Assembly: GCF_027409185.1 (NCBI RefSeq)
Contig: NC_084463.1
Span: forward strand, 71,843,852 to 71,907,851
Length of the DNA stretch: 64,000 nt
Source: Cynocephalus volans
Taxonomy: Eukaryota > Chordata > Mammalia > Dermoptera > Cynocephalidae
Reading direction: 5' to 3'
Part shown: positions 23,491 to 36,189 of the stretch, in pieces
Layout of the letters: each line of letters opens with the position of its first letter
Numbering within the stretch: the stretch's first letter is position 1
Program-made: the position numbers and the translations under genes
Notes under the pieces: model-generated
Databases searched by the model: none
Told to the model about the DNA's origin: nothing
Seen by the model: only the letters and a program-made list of their open reading frames with translations

Positions 23491-23998
23491 TACTAAGGAT
23501 CCAGCTCTAATGGATCCAGCCTCCCTGGGCCCACCTTGCAACCACCCAGAACTTCCAAGGATCTGGAAGTAGAGATTGGTCCTTTATACCTGGTGGAAGC
23601 TGCCCAGTGCTCCGCTTTCCAGTTTAAGGAAACTGATCCTCTCTCTCATGCTTCCTCCAGACCTTTTTCCTTTCATCTCTTAGTTGAAGACACCTGGCAT
23701 AACCCTCCCAAATGAGCTCAGGCTTTCCCAAAAGTTGGGAGGAGTTATTGCCTTCAAGTAGCTTTATACCTCTGAAGACCCCTCTGAGACTAGGAAACGC
23801 AAAGTTCATGGCAAGATAAGGCGAAAATATGGAACAAAAATATAATTTCATAACTCAATGAAAATATATGCTATATATTGTCTACAGAATTATATGTATT
23901 TTTTTGCGGCACTGTATATTTCAAGTGTTTATGTATGTATACTTATATGGAAATGTATATTTACAGATATTGAGTCATGAAGCTCCTTGTGGTGTGTC

Positions 23999-24561
23999 TG
24001 TAAAGCTACATGAGTATGCCAATTGTATTGCTAGGCATTTCATAACTAAAGCCAAAATGTTTCATTATTTTAGTTATACTAAGTTTCCATTTGTATTGTC
24101 AGGGCTAGGGCTCAGACCCTTCAAAACCATTGTACAGACTGTGTCAACAGACCCCTCACACATAGATCCACTCTAGGTAATTGGGAAAGATCCTGGGAGC
24201 CATTGGTAGACAACATGAGCTCAGTCCTCAGCCTCTTCAGCAGCAGTAGCAGCAGCAGCAGAAGCAGCAGCGGCGGTGGCCTCCCGGCCATACTGAGGGC
24301 ACTGGCAGCAACAGCCTCCAGCAGCAGTAGCGGACTCCCTGTGGCCCCCTGGGGGCATCCCAGGGGAGTGGCTGGGCACTGTGGATCAGAGCCACTCCTC
24401 CTTTATACTTAAGTCCATAACCCAGGACACCTGGGCGCACATGCGCAATTACATTAGACCATAGCCAAGGAACACCTGGGTGCACGTGCATATTTACATC
24501 AAATGCTCGGCAAGATTCTGAACATCGAGGGCCCTGACTATTTTCCTATGTTTTCCCTACA
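23999..24561 (-). repeat. Left LTR (3' LTR in element sense)
   Basis: A 563-bp LTR, TGTAAAGC...CCCTACA on the plus strand, with a CAG-rich block at about 24238-24280. It aligns along its length with the right LTR with scattered substitutions and small indels. Confidence 0.87.
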
Positions 24562-26234
24562 ATCCACCCCTTCAGCGTTCTTCACCGTACAATCTACTCT
24601 TTCAGAATCTTCCACAACGTTCCCTTAGCGAGGATAACTGACCCTTGCATTCACATATTACATAGTCCATCCCAACAGTTCCAACAGTCTTTAGCTTGTT
24701 CCAGCACCAATCAAAAGTCCAAAGTCTCATCTGAGACTAAAGGCAAAATTCCTTTCAGCTTTGAACCTGTAACTAGTCAAAAACAAGTTTATCTACTTCC
24801 AAGATACAGTGGGACAGACACTGGGTCCACATTCCCATTCCAAAAGGGAGGAATGGAAAGAAAAACAGGCCCCAAACAAATCTGAAACCCAATGGGGCAG
24901 ACATTAAGCACAGTGGGGAATCTGGGCCCCCAAAGCATCGGGCAGCCTCACTCCTACAGTTCCACCAGGTGCAGCCCATTGAACTGCCCTGCTGCCTGTG
25001 GCTTTTCCAGGCCAGCACTGCACGTTGCTAGCAGCCCCACAGTTCTGGGCTCCTGGCAGCAGTCCTACCATCCTGGCTCCACTAGACATTTCCTCAGTGG
25101 AGGTTCTCTGTGGGGGTTCTGACCCCACTTTTCTGCTCCATATTGCTTCAGTAGATGACCTCTGCAGCAGTTCCATCCCTGCAGCAGGTCTCTTTCTGAG
25201 TCCCTCAGCTTTTCCATACATCTTCTAAAATCGGGGTGGAGGCTGTCATGCCTCCACTGCTCTCACATACTGCTGGCCTGCAAACTTAACACAACGTGGT
25301 CGCAGTCAAGGTTTTCGGCATTATGCTCTCCAGAGCTGCTGCAAGAACCACACTTGGGGCTGCCCGAGACAGGGCTGCTCCAGCCAGAGCAGCTGGAGTG
25401 CAGGGAGTTTCCCGAGAGCAGCAGTGCCCCAGATATGTCCTCCAGAGAAACTCAGTTCACCTAGGCCTCCAGGCCAATGATGTGAGGGCACTCCTCCAAA
25501 CTTCATAAATGCCCTCAGGGCCTTTCTTCCATTGTCTTGGCTATTTGCATCTAGCTGCCCCATTCCCCAGCTCCTGAATTACTTGAATCAGCTCAGCATA
25601 TACCTGCCATTCACTCACAGTCTAGGGCAGTTCTGCAGCATTCGCCCACACAGTTGGAACAGCTGCATTCACTCATTTCATCAAGGAGTAGCCGCCCTGC
25701 CCCATGCATATCTGCAGCTATTCTGTTACTGCCTCCACAGGGACAGGCACGTGGTAATGGAGACTAACTTTTCCACCTTTTCACCAGGTGAAAACATACT
25801 TGAAATTCTGCAGGGGCACCCATCCTTGGGTCATCTGCCCATTTGCATGTGGCACTCTTTTCTCAGGTTTATACAGCACCCATCAAGCCATCTGCTTTCT
25901 CAGGTTTCAGTGGTACCCAGCAAACCATTTGCCTTCAGACAAACATGACATGCATTTACTACATCTTCTCCAGAGCACATCATACCATCCACCCCACAGT
26001 CCCATAGCTGCAACAGCCAGGGGCTCTCCCTGTTTCTGCCACTTTACTGTTCCCCCAAGAAAACCAAATCAACCTGGGCATATGGGATATAGGTAGTGAA
26101 TTGGGTCACCTGTGGGTCACATTTCCTCCCTCTCCCAATGGGCCTTCTGCTTCTTTACCTGCTTGGCATCCTACCCAGGACACCAATTGCCAGGTTCTTT
26201 TACCTGCCTGGAATCCTGCCATGACCATGCCAAT

Positions 26235-26786
26235 TGTATTGCTACATGACTATGCCTATTGTATTACTAGGCATTTCATAACTAAAGCCAAAATGTTTCA
26301 TTATTTTAGTTATGCTAAGTTTCCATTTGTATTGACAGAGCTAGGGCTCAGACTTTTCAAACCCATTGTACAGACTGGGTCACCAGACCCCTCACACACA
26401 GGTCCATGCTAGGTAATTGGGAAAGATCCTGGGAGCCATTGGCAGATGACACGAGCTCAGTCCTCAGCTTCTTCAGCAGCAGCAGCAGCAGCAGCAGTAG
26501 CCCCTCAAGGCACACTGAAGGCACTGGCAGCAACAGCCTCCAGCAGCAGTAGCAGCCTCCCTGTTGTCCCCCAGGGGCATCCCAGGGGTGCGGGGGGGGG
26601 GCCCTGTGGATTGGAGCCACTAGTCCTTTATACTTAAGTCCATAACCCAGGACACCTGTGCACAAGCACGATTAAGGTAGACAACAGCCAAGGAGCACCT
26701 GAACCCACGTGCATATCTACATCAAATGCTCGGCAAGATTCTGAACATCTGAGGGGCCCTGACCATTTTCCTATATTTTCCCTACA
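26235..26786 (-). repeat. Right LTR (5' LTR in element sense)
   Basis: A 552-bp LTR, TGTATTGC...CCCTACA on the plus strand, with a shorter CAG block near 26475-26500 and a G-run at 26591-26601. The minus-strand TATA-like motif is at 26634-26625. A (TG)n tract follows at about 26791-26820. Confidence 0.87.
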
Positions 26787-26835
26787 GTGTCTGTGTGTGT
26801 GTGTGTCTGTGTATGTGTAAGTAAAATGTAACATG

Positions 26836-26984
26836 AAGGGCTGGCCCCGTGGCTCACTTGGGAGAGTGCAGTGCTGGTAGCGCCGAGGCCGTGGGTTCAG
26901 ATCCTGTATGGGGGTGGCCGATGCACTTACTGGCCGAGCGTGGTACTGAGGGTTGCAATCCCCTTACTGGTCAAAAAAAAAAAA
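26836..26984 (+). mobile_element. tRNA-Ile-derived SINE, copy 2
   Basis: A dimeric tRNA-like body (GGCTGGCCCCGTGGCTCAC, GGGTTCAGATCC, then a second half ending CCTTACTGGTC) with poly(A). Perfect target duplications AAAATGTAACATG lie at 26823-26835 and 26982-26994. Confidence 0.9.
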
Positions 26985-27329
26985 ATGTAACATGCGTTGG
27001 TTCCTGTTTCATACAGAGACTGTAATAACCCCCCAGTATAGATGGATACGTGGATTTGCTCTTACTAATTTGACAACAGGTCCCTAAGAGAGCTAAGAAA
27101 CAAAAGATTCTGGGGTATCTGAGGGGCTCTATGACATCAGACTGAGCCCCAGGGCCATGGAAGAAAACAGGCCAAAACTCTAGTTGTGCACCTTTTAGGA
27201 TAGAGCCTTCTATGGGGTTCTGGCTCTAATCCTTGAAAATTTCTCTGAAGACTGTTATGCTCCATTGTTCTATCTGTACACATTCTTCTGCTCCACCATA
27301 GTTATGCTCCTTTTGAAAGCTATGTGTCC

Positions 27330-27778
27330 TGTCATAGTAGTCCATTTTTCTCTTGCTTATAACAGAATACCTGAAATGGGATAATTTATAAAGAAATTTA
27401 TTTCTTACAGTTTCAGAGGCTGGAAAGTCCAAAGTCCAGGGAACACATCTGTTGAGGGCCTCTTTCATGGTAACTCTCCAAAGGGATGCAGGGTATCATC
27501 ACATGAAAAGAATGGACTGAGCAAAAGTGAGTACACCTTCCACTGGGTCTCCTTATAAAACCATCAGAATAATGCCCATGACCACCCACTAAACCATCAA
27601 CTCATTACTCCATTAACGAGCAATCCATTTACTCAGGTATGGACCTCAGATACAATCACTTCTCCAAGGCCCCACCTTTCAAAAACTATAATTGGATTTC
27701 CCATCCTCTTAACAGTGTTACAATGGAGATCAAATTTTCAATGCATGGACTTCTGGGGTGCACATTTAACCTATAGCA
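27330..27778 (-). mobile_element. MaLR/MLT1-type solo LTR
   Basis: Read on the plus strand it starts TGTCATAGTAGTCC and includes GAATACCTGAAATGGGATAA, AATTTATAAAGAAATTTATT, TCCAAGGCCCCACC and CACATTTAACCTATAGCA. This is the reverse-complement layout of mammalian MaLR LTRs. No clean target duplication was found. Confidence 0.7.
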
Positions 27779-27854
27779 CCTCATAACCTAGTTTTCTTTC
27801 TCAAAATCAAGGAGGAGAGCCAGACTTATGCCCAAAGGGTGGTCACTATTGAGA

Positions 27855-28660
27855 TAGAAGGTGCTCGGTTTCCATGGGCTCATGTTTCAGGACATGCTTC
27901 TAGGTTTCAAGCCACTGCCCAAGGTCTCAAGCTCTTCTTCTAGGCTCTCCCCTAGAGGAAAGCTACTGTTGCTTGTTAGACCTATTTTTGGCACCAACAC
28001 AGGGAGATTGAGACCACAAGGGGCACACTTATGCAAATCCAGTATCTGAGCATGCTCAGTAAAAGGAATTTATACAGGCTTATATGACCCCAGTGACCAA
28101 GCATGGTCAGTGGAAGGGAGTTTGTCCTTTGAATGACTTTCCACTAGGGGTGCTAAGGAGACAGAATATTCTTGAATATGTTTAGTGCATGTGATAGGAT
28201 CTGACCAATGAACATGCTTCAAAAGGAAACCAACCGAGCATGTGCAAGACTATGCTATATCACAGGGAACCACCACTTAGTTGAATATTCATGAGATGGC
28301 ATGAATATGTATTACATAGCAAAACTATAAAAGCCAAATCCCAGCAGAAGGTGGGGTTGTTGCTCATTTTCCTGGGGACAACTCACACTTTGCTGGCTGT
28401 AATGTGTATGCTTTACTTTTGTGTTAAGCTTACTGTTAGCAGGTGGCTGCTCACTCTCTTGAGCCAGCCTATACTCTGTTCTAAAGTTTGTGTATTTCTT
28501 ACTTTTGTGTTGAATTAGGTGTGGGCCCTGCTCAGTTTCTGGAGCCATGCCACACTCTCTCTCTGAAATCTGTATCTCTTATTTGTCATATTAAACCTGT
28601 TCTCATTTTCTACTAAGACTCTGCTCTTGAATTCTTTCCTGTGGCAGAGTAAAGAACCTG
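27855..28660 (+). mobile_element. Probable class I ERV solo LTR
   Basis: A TATA-like ACTATAAAAGCC at about 28323 is followed some 270 bp later by ATTAAA (about 28591) and a tail like gammaretroviral LTR U5 (GACTCTGCTCTTGAATTC, then TTCCTGTGGCAGAG). The upstream part has repeated GAGCATG-type motifs. Ends and target duplication are not resolved, so this is tentative. Confidence 0.5.
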
Positions 28661-29465
28661 GTAAGAGGACGGGGTGGGTTGAGGCCAGCTGTTGGGCCTC
28701 TCAGACCCTCTCCTGCAGCATCACTATCTTTTATCAACTTCTGTACAAAACCCACACCAGGCCCAGGACTCTATGGAATCTGGAGGTGACAGGCTATGGC
28801 ATTTTCTATACTTTACCTCACATTGAATTTATTTGGTAGAGCACAAGTAATAATAAAAACAAAAAAGCTAACTCTTATTTAGCATTTATTCTGCTATTGT
28901 ATGCCAGAAACTGTTCTCATTGCACATGATTTATGTGGGAAATAATAGTATTACCCCAACTTAAAAGACCATTAATGTGAAATAGGGAGGCAGAAGTTGG
29001 GTTTTTTTCAACTGATCTCTAAGATTAAATTATTTCATGAAGCAATTCAAAGACTAGGTAACTTGGATTCCTTTCTGAAATGGAATGAATCTCCATAATT
29101 CTCCACAATATGTGGTTCTAAAATTGACTAGTTACATGTCCTTACCCTTGTGCCAAATCGTAACTATTACTTACTTTTGGTGTGCAGAATGGACTGAGAG
29201 CCATTCACTTATATCAGCTCTCCAGAACCCAAAAGAAAACTCTTGCAGGCAGGGCTTTTTGAAAGATAGTCCAGGCAACTGCCTAACACACTTGCCTCCA
29301 ATAATGTCCAACTGATATTAGTTATGACTATATGACAAGATCTGTATTCAGTATTAAGAAGTGCCAGAACTGAAAGATGTACGCTTAGATGAGCAGCAAA
29401 AAGCGATCTTCTTTGAATTTGTTTTTGCCATTAATAGATTTCTGGATAAATTGTCTGGAAAGCAC
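28661..29465. other. No gene seen; possible MIR
   Basis: About 28865-28980 has a MIR-like TAACTCTTATTTAGCATTTA and TGCCAGAAACTGTTCTCATT. The rest is unassigned with no coding signal. Confidence 0.4.
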
Positions 29466-29469
29466 ATAC

Positions 29470-29910
29470 TTGTATTTTGGTTTTTGTTTTTTGTTTTTTC
29501 TAAATGTTTTTGTTTTGTTTTTATTGGTTATGAATATTCAAAGCAAATTGTCACCACTCGTGCCTAGGATGTGATGGCCAGATCCATACGGGCAGCATGT
29601 CCATTACCACAAATTGTGATTATACCCTGTGTCCCCCACCCAATTATCCCCTCAATTATCCCCAACCTCCCTCCCCATCCCCCTATCCCCCACTCCACTT
29701 TGTATCCCTAGGTATGTTCTCTCCATCTGCAAGTCCAACACACCACTGTGGTCTTTCTTTCCTTTCTTCTTTATCTCGTAGCTCCCACTTATGAGTGAGC
29801 ACATGTGGTATTTTTCCCTCTGTGCTTTGCTTATTTCACTCAACATAAGTTTCTCCAAGCTCATCCATGTTGTTGCAAATGGGAGAATTTCATTCTTTCA
29901 TACTTGTACT
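29470..29910 (-). mobile_element. LINE-1 3' end (ORF2 C-terminus and 3' UTR)
   Basis: The minus strand at about 29864-29780 encodes the ORF2 terminus (LSEISKAQREKYHMCSLISG), followed leftward by a purine-rich 3' UTR and a T-rich run at 29475-29525 that is the poly(A) side. It is heavily 5'-truncated. Confidence 0.85.
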
Positions 29911-30555
29911 TTGAATCTTATTTTGCCTGTTGATTATTTTACCCATAATAATTTTGGAGAGATGTGCCCACATAAATATTCATTGGCATAATTAAAATTA
30001 CACCTGAAATTTTAACAGCTGATTGAAGAAATGATAATTTATACACAAATTAGGTTGCATCCATTTCACTAGAGAAGTAACTTCCAAGAACAAAATTGGT
30101 ATCTGATTATTTTTGTAATTTCTAGCATGTAGCCCGACGCCTTGTAGATCATACCTGCTTACTAAGTGGGACTGAGATGATTCTATATGCATTCAATTTG
30201 TTTATACAAAAGTCAGGAGAACACTTAACTAACATGTTGTTGTCCAGATATAGTATGGCAGCCTGATAATTATAATTTCTTTGGGAGTTCACTATGGTTC
30301 CTTGGGCTTAACCATTTCAGCACTCATAGTGACTATGCTTCTCCTCAGCCTTGCAAATTGAGAGAACTCTTTCTGAAAGAAAGGTCACTTACCCCTCTAA
30401 GGTACTCATGCACCAGTTTCTCTATTCTATTGAATTTAACCAAAAATCTTTCATGTTGTGCAAGTTTATATAAAGCAACCTTGTAAGCCCTGGATAATGG
30501 GCAGAGACAGAAACACAAATAAAACACCAGCCTTCGTTTCAATAAATTACCTTCC
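29911..30555. other. No gene seen
   Basis: AT-rich sequence with no recognisable family or coding signal. Confidence 0.4.
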
Positions 30556-30559
30556 ATTA

Positions 30560-31900
30560 GAAGAGTGAAGTCAAGGTAAGGAACATATAAAAAGGGCTTT
30601 AAGAAAGTGTAATGCTTTACAAAAATTCAGTGTAAAACTATCTCACAGAAGGAGAAAAGAGAAAACTTGGTTAATGAAGTAACATTAAACTGGACCTTGA
30701 AGAATGGGTAGAATTGTATTAAGAAGAAATAGAGGGGAATAAAAGTGTGAAAAAGCAGGGGAACAAGGTTCAAGGCACATTTGGGAAACAATGTAGTTAG
30801 TTTGTTTGCAAGGGGAAGGAAGAGTGGGAAGTGGGACTGGTAAATTATTCTTAGACCTGGGATGAAAGGTCTTGAGTGCTACAATTAGTTTACATCTGCT
30901 TTAATAGGCAATGGAAACCAGCGAAGCATTTTATTCATAAACATAATTACAAATCTTTTTTGTATGTTCACTGTTTGCCAGTCATTATATTAATATATTT
31001 TACATGTATTCTCATATTTCAATCTCAGAACAACCATCTAAGACAGGTGCAATTATTACTTCCATTTTTTAGATGAGAAAATTGAGACATAAAAAGTGAG
31101 CAATCGGTTATTTAGCTACTAATTGGCGAAGCTGGTATTTGAACCCAGATCTGTGATTTAGGAAGCTTTGTGCTAGATAAGAAGTCAGAAAGTGAGAAGT
31201 AGCAGTCCTGGTTTACAAGGATATGATACCAGATATATCCAAGTGAAGGTGTGCTGGTGGCAGTTGAAATTGTGAGATAAGAGTTCAGGAAAAAAGTAGG
31301 ACCAAAGTTTAGGGAGGAACTTTTGTGGAGATGTTGGTCGAAGTTATAGTAGAAGATGAGTCTGTCCTGGAAAAGTAGTGGCCAGAGATTAAGGATGAAG
31401 ATTCAGAAGAGGACCTTGGTGAATGGCTAGATTCAGGAGAAAGGAAAAGGAAGAGACGTCAGCAAAGGAGAGAAAGTAATCACAAAGGCACAGGGAGAAA
31501 AAGCAAAGTGCAGAAACTTCCAAGTTAAGAAGGATTTCCAAGACAACATCAAATGCTCAAAAGGATCAATGAGAATGTGAACAGAGGAAAAGCCATTTGA
31601 CTTTTTCAAATGGTTGGAGTTAGCAGTAACCCTTGAGAATGCAGTGTGAGGAGGTAAGGTCAAGGTCAAGGTTAAGTAAAAAGATTGATGGTAAAGAGAA
31701 GAGAGATGCTCTGGGAGTAGTGGGTTGCAATCATAGTTAGCATTGTGGTCATCCATCTGTTTCACAGGGCAAATACATTCACAGGATGAGGGAAAAGAAC
31801 TATGCCAAAAGAAACACTTATGTGGAAGAGAGAAGTGTTGAAATCACTGGTGAAGATGTCAGCTTAAGCAGAAAGAGACTGTGCAGATTCACTGCTGGTT
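30560..31900 (-). mobile_element. LINE-2-like tract with a MIR relic inside
   Basis: Segments such as ACCTTGAAGAATGGGTAGAA, CAACATCAAATGCTCAAAAG and CCATTTGACTTTTTCAAATGG follow minus-strand L2. About 30960-31165 is a plus-strand MIR (ATTTTTTAGATGAGAAAATTG, then GGTATTTGAACCCAGATCTG). The tract is diverged and its borders are approximate. Confidence 0.55.
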
Positions 31901-31984
31901 TTTTCAATAATTTTCTACAAGAACTGAAAAGTGCATCCCAATGTGAAATATAAAAAGATGTCTGCATGGTTTAGTCGCTTGTAT

Positions 31985-32200
31985 TAGGAGCTGAGTCACC
32001 TGGTTTTGCAACCGAAGACTTAATTTCAAATGTCTTCTCTACCACTCGCTAGTGGGGACCTGGACAAAAGTCTTAATCATGGAAAGCTGCCACAATTTCA
32101 TCTGTGAAATAGAAATTATGGTATCTGCCCTAACTGTTCCACAGAATTATTATGAGGATGAAATAGTCACGTATGTTAAAGGTATAGAGAGCCCAATAAA
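31985..32200 (+). mobile_element. MIR relic
   Basis: Shows the MIR order: GAGCTGAGTCACCTGGTTTT, CAATTTCATCTGTGAAATAG, ATTATTATGAGGATGAAATA, and a terminal AGAGAGCCCAATAAAAG. Confidence 0.62.
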
Positions 32201-35200
32201 AGTTAAATGGTATTTTTCCACCCAGAACTCATAAGTGTTGACTGAATCAAGGAAAACCAGCTGACCGGCAAAGCTGTCATCATAATGAATTATAGCCAAA
32301 GCACGAGAAGTTGAGAAAAACTTAAAAGAACTGGATAAAAGGCCAGTGGGTTTAGAGAACATTCCACTTTGTCAAAAACATAGAAAAATTCTGCAACAAC
32401 AGAACATAATTTGAGGCATGAATCATAGAATAAAAGGTCTGTAGGCAGCACATGTACATACATCAGAGACTCCCAAACAAACAAGGTATAATCTGGGCAT
32501 TGCCACATGATCCAAATCTCACAGGGGTGTCCTGAGCTTCCTCACATATCTCCAATCCATATACACAGATGTGAGGGCTGAGAGAGAACGGTTTTGACAG
32601 GACTGAGCTAAGCCACAGTACAACCAGTGCTCCTCCTCAGCAAGGCCCTTGATTTGAACTTTCTTAAAGGGGAGTCACAGCTGCAAAAATCTGTAGGCTG
32701 AGTTCAAGAATGTAACCCCTGTTAGCTTTTATCCACAGTGTTTAATAAATTACCCAGATGTGGAAATATTACTGGCAACCTCATAAAGTACTCAAACTAA
32801 TTAGAGACTAAATGGTTGTAAGTAGCACGGCATGCACATCACTAAAAATAAATGTACTGTGCTTCATTCAAAATCTCGTGAGTGGATACATTCAAGTTCT
32901 TCCTATCATAATTTAAATAAGTGTAGTCTTAGGAGAGTAAAAGAAATAAAAACCTAACCGTGGGCATAAGACTTCTTGCTGACAACTGAGCCTAAGGAGA
33001 AATAACCCTTTTTTTTCTATTTAGGTGTTATTTAAGTATCTATTTATTCATTCATGAATTCATCCAGCAATCATTTGTAAATACTTACTAAGTTAAGGTA
33101 GTAACTATATACTGCAATTCCAAGAAGTTTGGTAGGGGAAATAAGAGCGTTTGAGTGGTAGCTTGAAGAAGAAGATTCTTTCAGGCCGGAGGAGCAGGGT
33201 GGTGGCCTGAAGACATTATTGTAGACACTGGGGAGTTAATGTAGTCCTAGTTTCTTGAGACACTTGCTCTCTGTTAGGGAAGCAAAATTTCAATATCTAA
33301 AATGTACGTGGGTCACGTATGAACAGAAGTCACACAGACTTGTGTTCAACAAGTGACTCCACTTATCTGCTGTGTGACCCAGGACTCAGGGTTGATAGGC
33401 TAATTACTTCTTTCTAAAGACTAACCATCAGGTCTGAAGGAACCAGTGTGTCCCCAATGTCTGTTCAATGTCTGGCACACAATGGCTACCCATAAAGCTG
33501 CCACGTGGCCTTGTACAGGGAGAGGATAGAGGGTAGGACAAATTTTTCCCACGTTACTCCCAAAACAAAGCAGCATTAAATATTTAAATTTTCTGTTTCT
33601 AGAAGTTACTCTAGAAAGATAAATAAATAAATAAATAAATAAATAAATATTTAAAGTTTCTAGCTAACGACCATTTCAAGACTTGCAGATCAAAAAAGTT
33701 AAAAAAAAATCCGACACTAAATTAAGTTATAAAATTAAAAAGGCTGAATTTCTAAGCATAATAAATATGACGCAAGATTGGAATTCCAAAATTGCATTTT
33801 ATATGGAAAAATACAAATATATTTGAGGCTGTCCACAGAGCAGCCAGCGTGAAGCAACCAAGAAAATCATGGAAATTATTTGGCTGCTTGGAAATGGCAG
33901 TCAGTTGACACAGTCATGACAGTCCTTTTAAGTCCAGCCTGTCATTCTCCCAGGAGATAAGGGGTAAAGAAATAATTTCTACAAAATTACATCCCAAAGG
34001 GGATTACAGGAGAAGAAAATGCTCCCAGAGACAAAAATCATTTGTGATGAGCAAATACGATTTTAACGTGTTTTGAGCTTTTTGGAAACTATGCTAAATC
34101 CAGGCATTGCTGGGATTTGATTGGATTTAATCCCCAGCTTTCTGTTCTAGATTTTTGTTTTCTTTTTCACTCTCAAATGATCACACACTAATACAATCCC
34201 AGAAGTTACATGTGTTATATCAGAAGTTCTACAACGAATACCTAACTGGAAATTTCAAGATTCAGGAATCTATGAGGCTGGCTGCTTAACCAAAACTTAA
34301 TTTAAAATTCTTTGTTATGTTAGGAAGAAATTTAACAAAAAGCTGTTCTAAGCAACCAGTTTCCAATCCATGTCAGCAGCCCTGACACTTTAACAAAACA
34401 CTTTGAGCACTTAGGGTAATGGCTCAGACCCGGAGAAAATGGTGCACTTTGCTAGAGAAGGAGGGATGGAAGTGGGCGTGATGTGGGTAGGATTCCCAGA
34501 CCCCATTTCCAACTTCCTTCAGAGAACTTCTGCTATCATCTAGTTTACAAATTGGCCTTCCAAAAGGTATTTTGTTTAAGTGAAGGATACAATAGTTTAT
34601 AAAATTTTGAGAACTTCTAGGCTGGAGGGATACGTAGACTTTTGCCAGATCGGACATTTAATAAGACTCTTTTAGGGGGACAGCTTACACAATTTTTTGC
34701 CCAATCCAAGATGGTCACAATACTGCTCTCCAGAGTTAAACTGGTGACCTTTGTTTCCCAGAGCCCAGTGAGGCTGGGGACAACCTCTTCACGCTGACCA
34801 GATTCCCTAGTAGTTGGGGTGTGTCTGCCACCCCTTGACTCTGAGATCACAGTCTGGGTTCCACCTCTAATGTAAAGAGCCCCTTTCAGTCTTTTCTTTG
34901 CCTGCATTGGAGTCCCTATGAATGCTGGTGTTCTTTGGTCTTGGCCCCACCCTCCCACTGCTGGTGCGAAGTAGAGTCTTTCATTTTTGTGAGAACTTCT
35001 TCCAGTTCCTCTCACTCTCTCAAGCTCACTGATTACCCCACTCAGATAAGGAAGTTGCAGTTAAATGATTAGAAAGGAAATGCGTTCTTTCCACTCAATC
35101 CAAAATATACTGAAGCATTGTTTTAGAATATGATATTGTTCTTTTTCAACTTTGTCTCATTTAAACACTTCCAAGGAAGGAGGGTGGGGCATGAGTAGAA

Positions 35201-36120
35201 GAAGCTACAGAGATTGACTGGCTTTTCTCACCAAGGGTAGTACGGATATCCGTGGTGCCACCCAAGACAATTTGATGTGGAACATTAATACATGCATGTA
35301 TATCTTTCTTTACATATCTATGCATTTATTTTAATGTGCAGAAGATGCTAAATAATGGACGAATTTTGAATGGATGAATGCATAAATCTATGAATGAACG
35401 CATCCATGAATGAATGCGTGCATAAATGCCACCTCCCCAGAAGGAACAAAGATGTGCTCATATCAAGGGGAACAAGGATGATTAGAAACAAGACCCAGAA
35501 TCACACTTGGTCTCTTGCTAGCCCCTGCCTCACCCAGTACATTCCAACAAGTTTCAGAGAAGGATCCTATTTGTCCCATGATACCAATGGGCAGGGTCTA
35601 CACAGGGCAAGGGGTTATCTCCTGCCCCACCTGTGGATGGGGGTCTTCTCAGGGAAGGCTCTCAAATCTTAGACCTGAATAAAGATGAAGGGAAGCATGG
35701 TGCGTACCATGTTTCTTAGCATAGGCAGAAGGGAACCCTGGAGAACCCGGGAAGCCACCGCAAAGTGGGTACTTGAGGAACTGCAGGTTCAGTGAAGGGT
35801 ATCCGGTGTTGCTAATCTTACCTTCTGCCCTGGGAGCAAAGTGTATATGGAAACCTGGAGCACTTTATGACCAACAGAATCGAGTAGCAAAAACCATATT
35901 TTAACAAAAGCCATGGGGTACTCTGTGACCTGTATATGTACCAGGGGCCTTTCTCAGGTAGGATAGAAATGAATTGGAGAAAACAATTGGTTACATGGTG
36001 GAGTGTGTCGCATTCACACACGTCCTGTTTGATATTAATCATGAGATTGCAACACCAAGCAAATCCAAATCTGCTTGGAGTCACCGTTTCTGGTGAGTGC
36101 TCAGGCTGTTCATTGCTAAT
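32201..36120. other. MMP1 upstream region, no gene
   Basis: Four kilobases before MMP1. It holds an (AAAT)n/(AAATA)n tract at 33616-33650, a MIR-like piece near 33320-33420, and an ATGAATG-rich run at about 35362-35425. The stretch 33800-34250 is not obviously repetitive and contains a TGACACAGTCATGACAG motif, so it is a possible regulatory element. About 34380-35060 may be an old LTR that I cannot name. Confidence 0.45.
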
Positions 36121-36124
36121 CAAG

Positions 36125-36189
36125 AGGATGTTATAAAACATGAGTCAGATAGCCTCTGGCTTTCTGGAGCAAGGACTCTCTATATAAAG
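36125..36189 (+). promoter_or_regulatory. MMP1: MMP1 proximal promoter: ETS/PEA3, AP-1 and TATA
   Basis: TATATAAAG lies at 36181-36189, about 90 bp before the ATG, placing the transcription start near 36210. An AP-1 site TGAGTCA sits at 36141-36147, and an AGGATG ETS/PEA3-type core at 36125-36130. The arrangement and surrounding sequence follow the human MMP1 promoter, where adjacent PEA3 and AP-1 sites mediate growth-factor, cytokine and phorbol-ester induction. Function here is inferred from that conservation. Confidence 0.85.

Larger units (their letters stand above)
23999..26786 (-). mobile_element. Two-LTR non-autonomous retrotransposon (MaLR/ERV-L-like)
   Basis: Direct repeats at 23999-24561 and 26235-26786 begin TGT and end ACA, and a 5-bp target duplication GTGTC lies outside (23994-23998 and 26787-26791). 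Orientation is minus: each LTR has a minus-strand TATA-like AGTATAAAGG, and a purine tract (GAAGGGGTGGATT) abuts the left LTR, as expected before a 3' LTR. The 1.67-kb internal part resembles the noncoding interior of MaLR elements and has no gag or pol frame. The LTRs have diverged, so the copy is not recent. CAG-type runs in the LTRs give Ser-rich chance frames that are not genes. Confidence 0.87.

Noticed and set aside
24203-24412. Ser-rich open frame (also at 26446-26637)
   Set aside because: It is the translation of CAG-type runs in two LTR copies, with no conservation of frame length between the copies.
25532-25948. 138-codon open frame inside the LTR element
   Set aside because: There is no gag, pol or env resemblance. 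It sits in MaLR-like noncoding interior and lies opposite to the element orientation.
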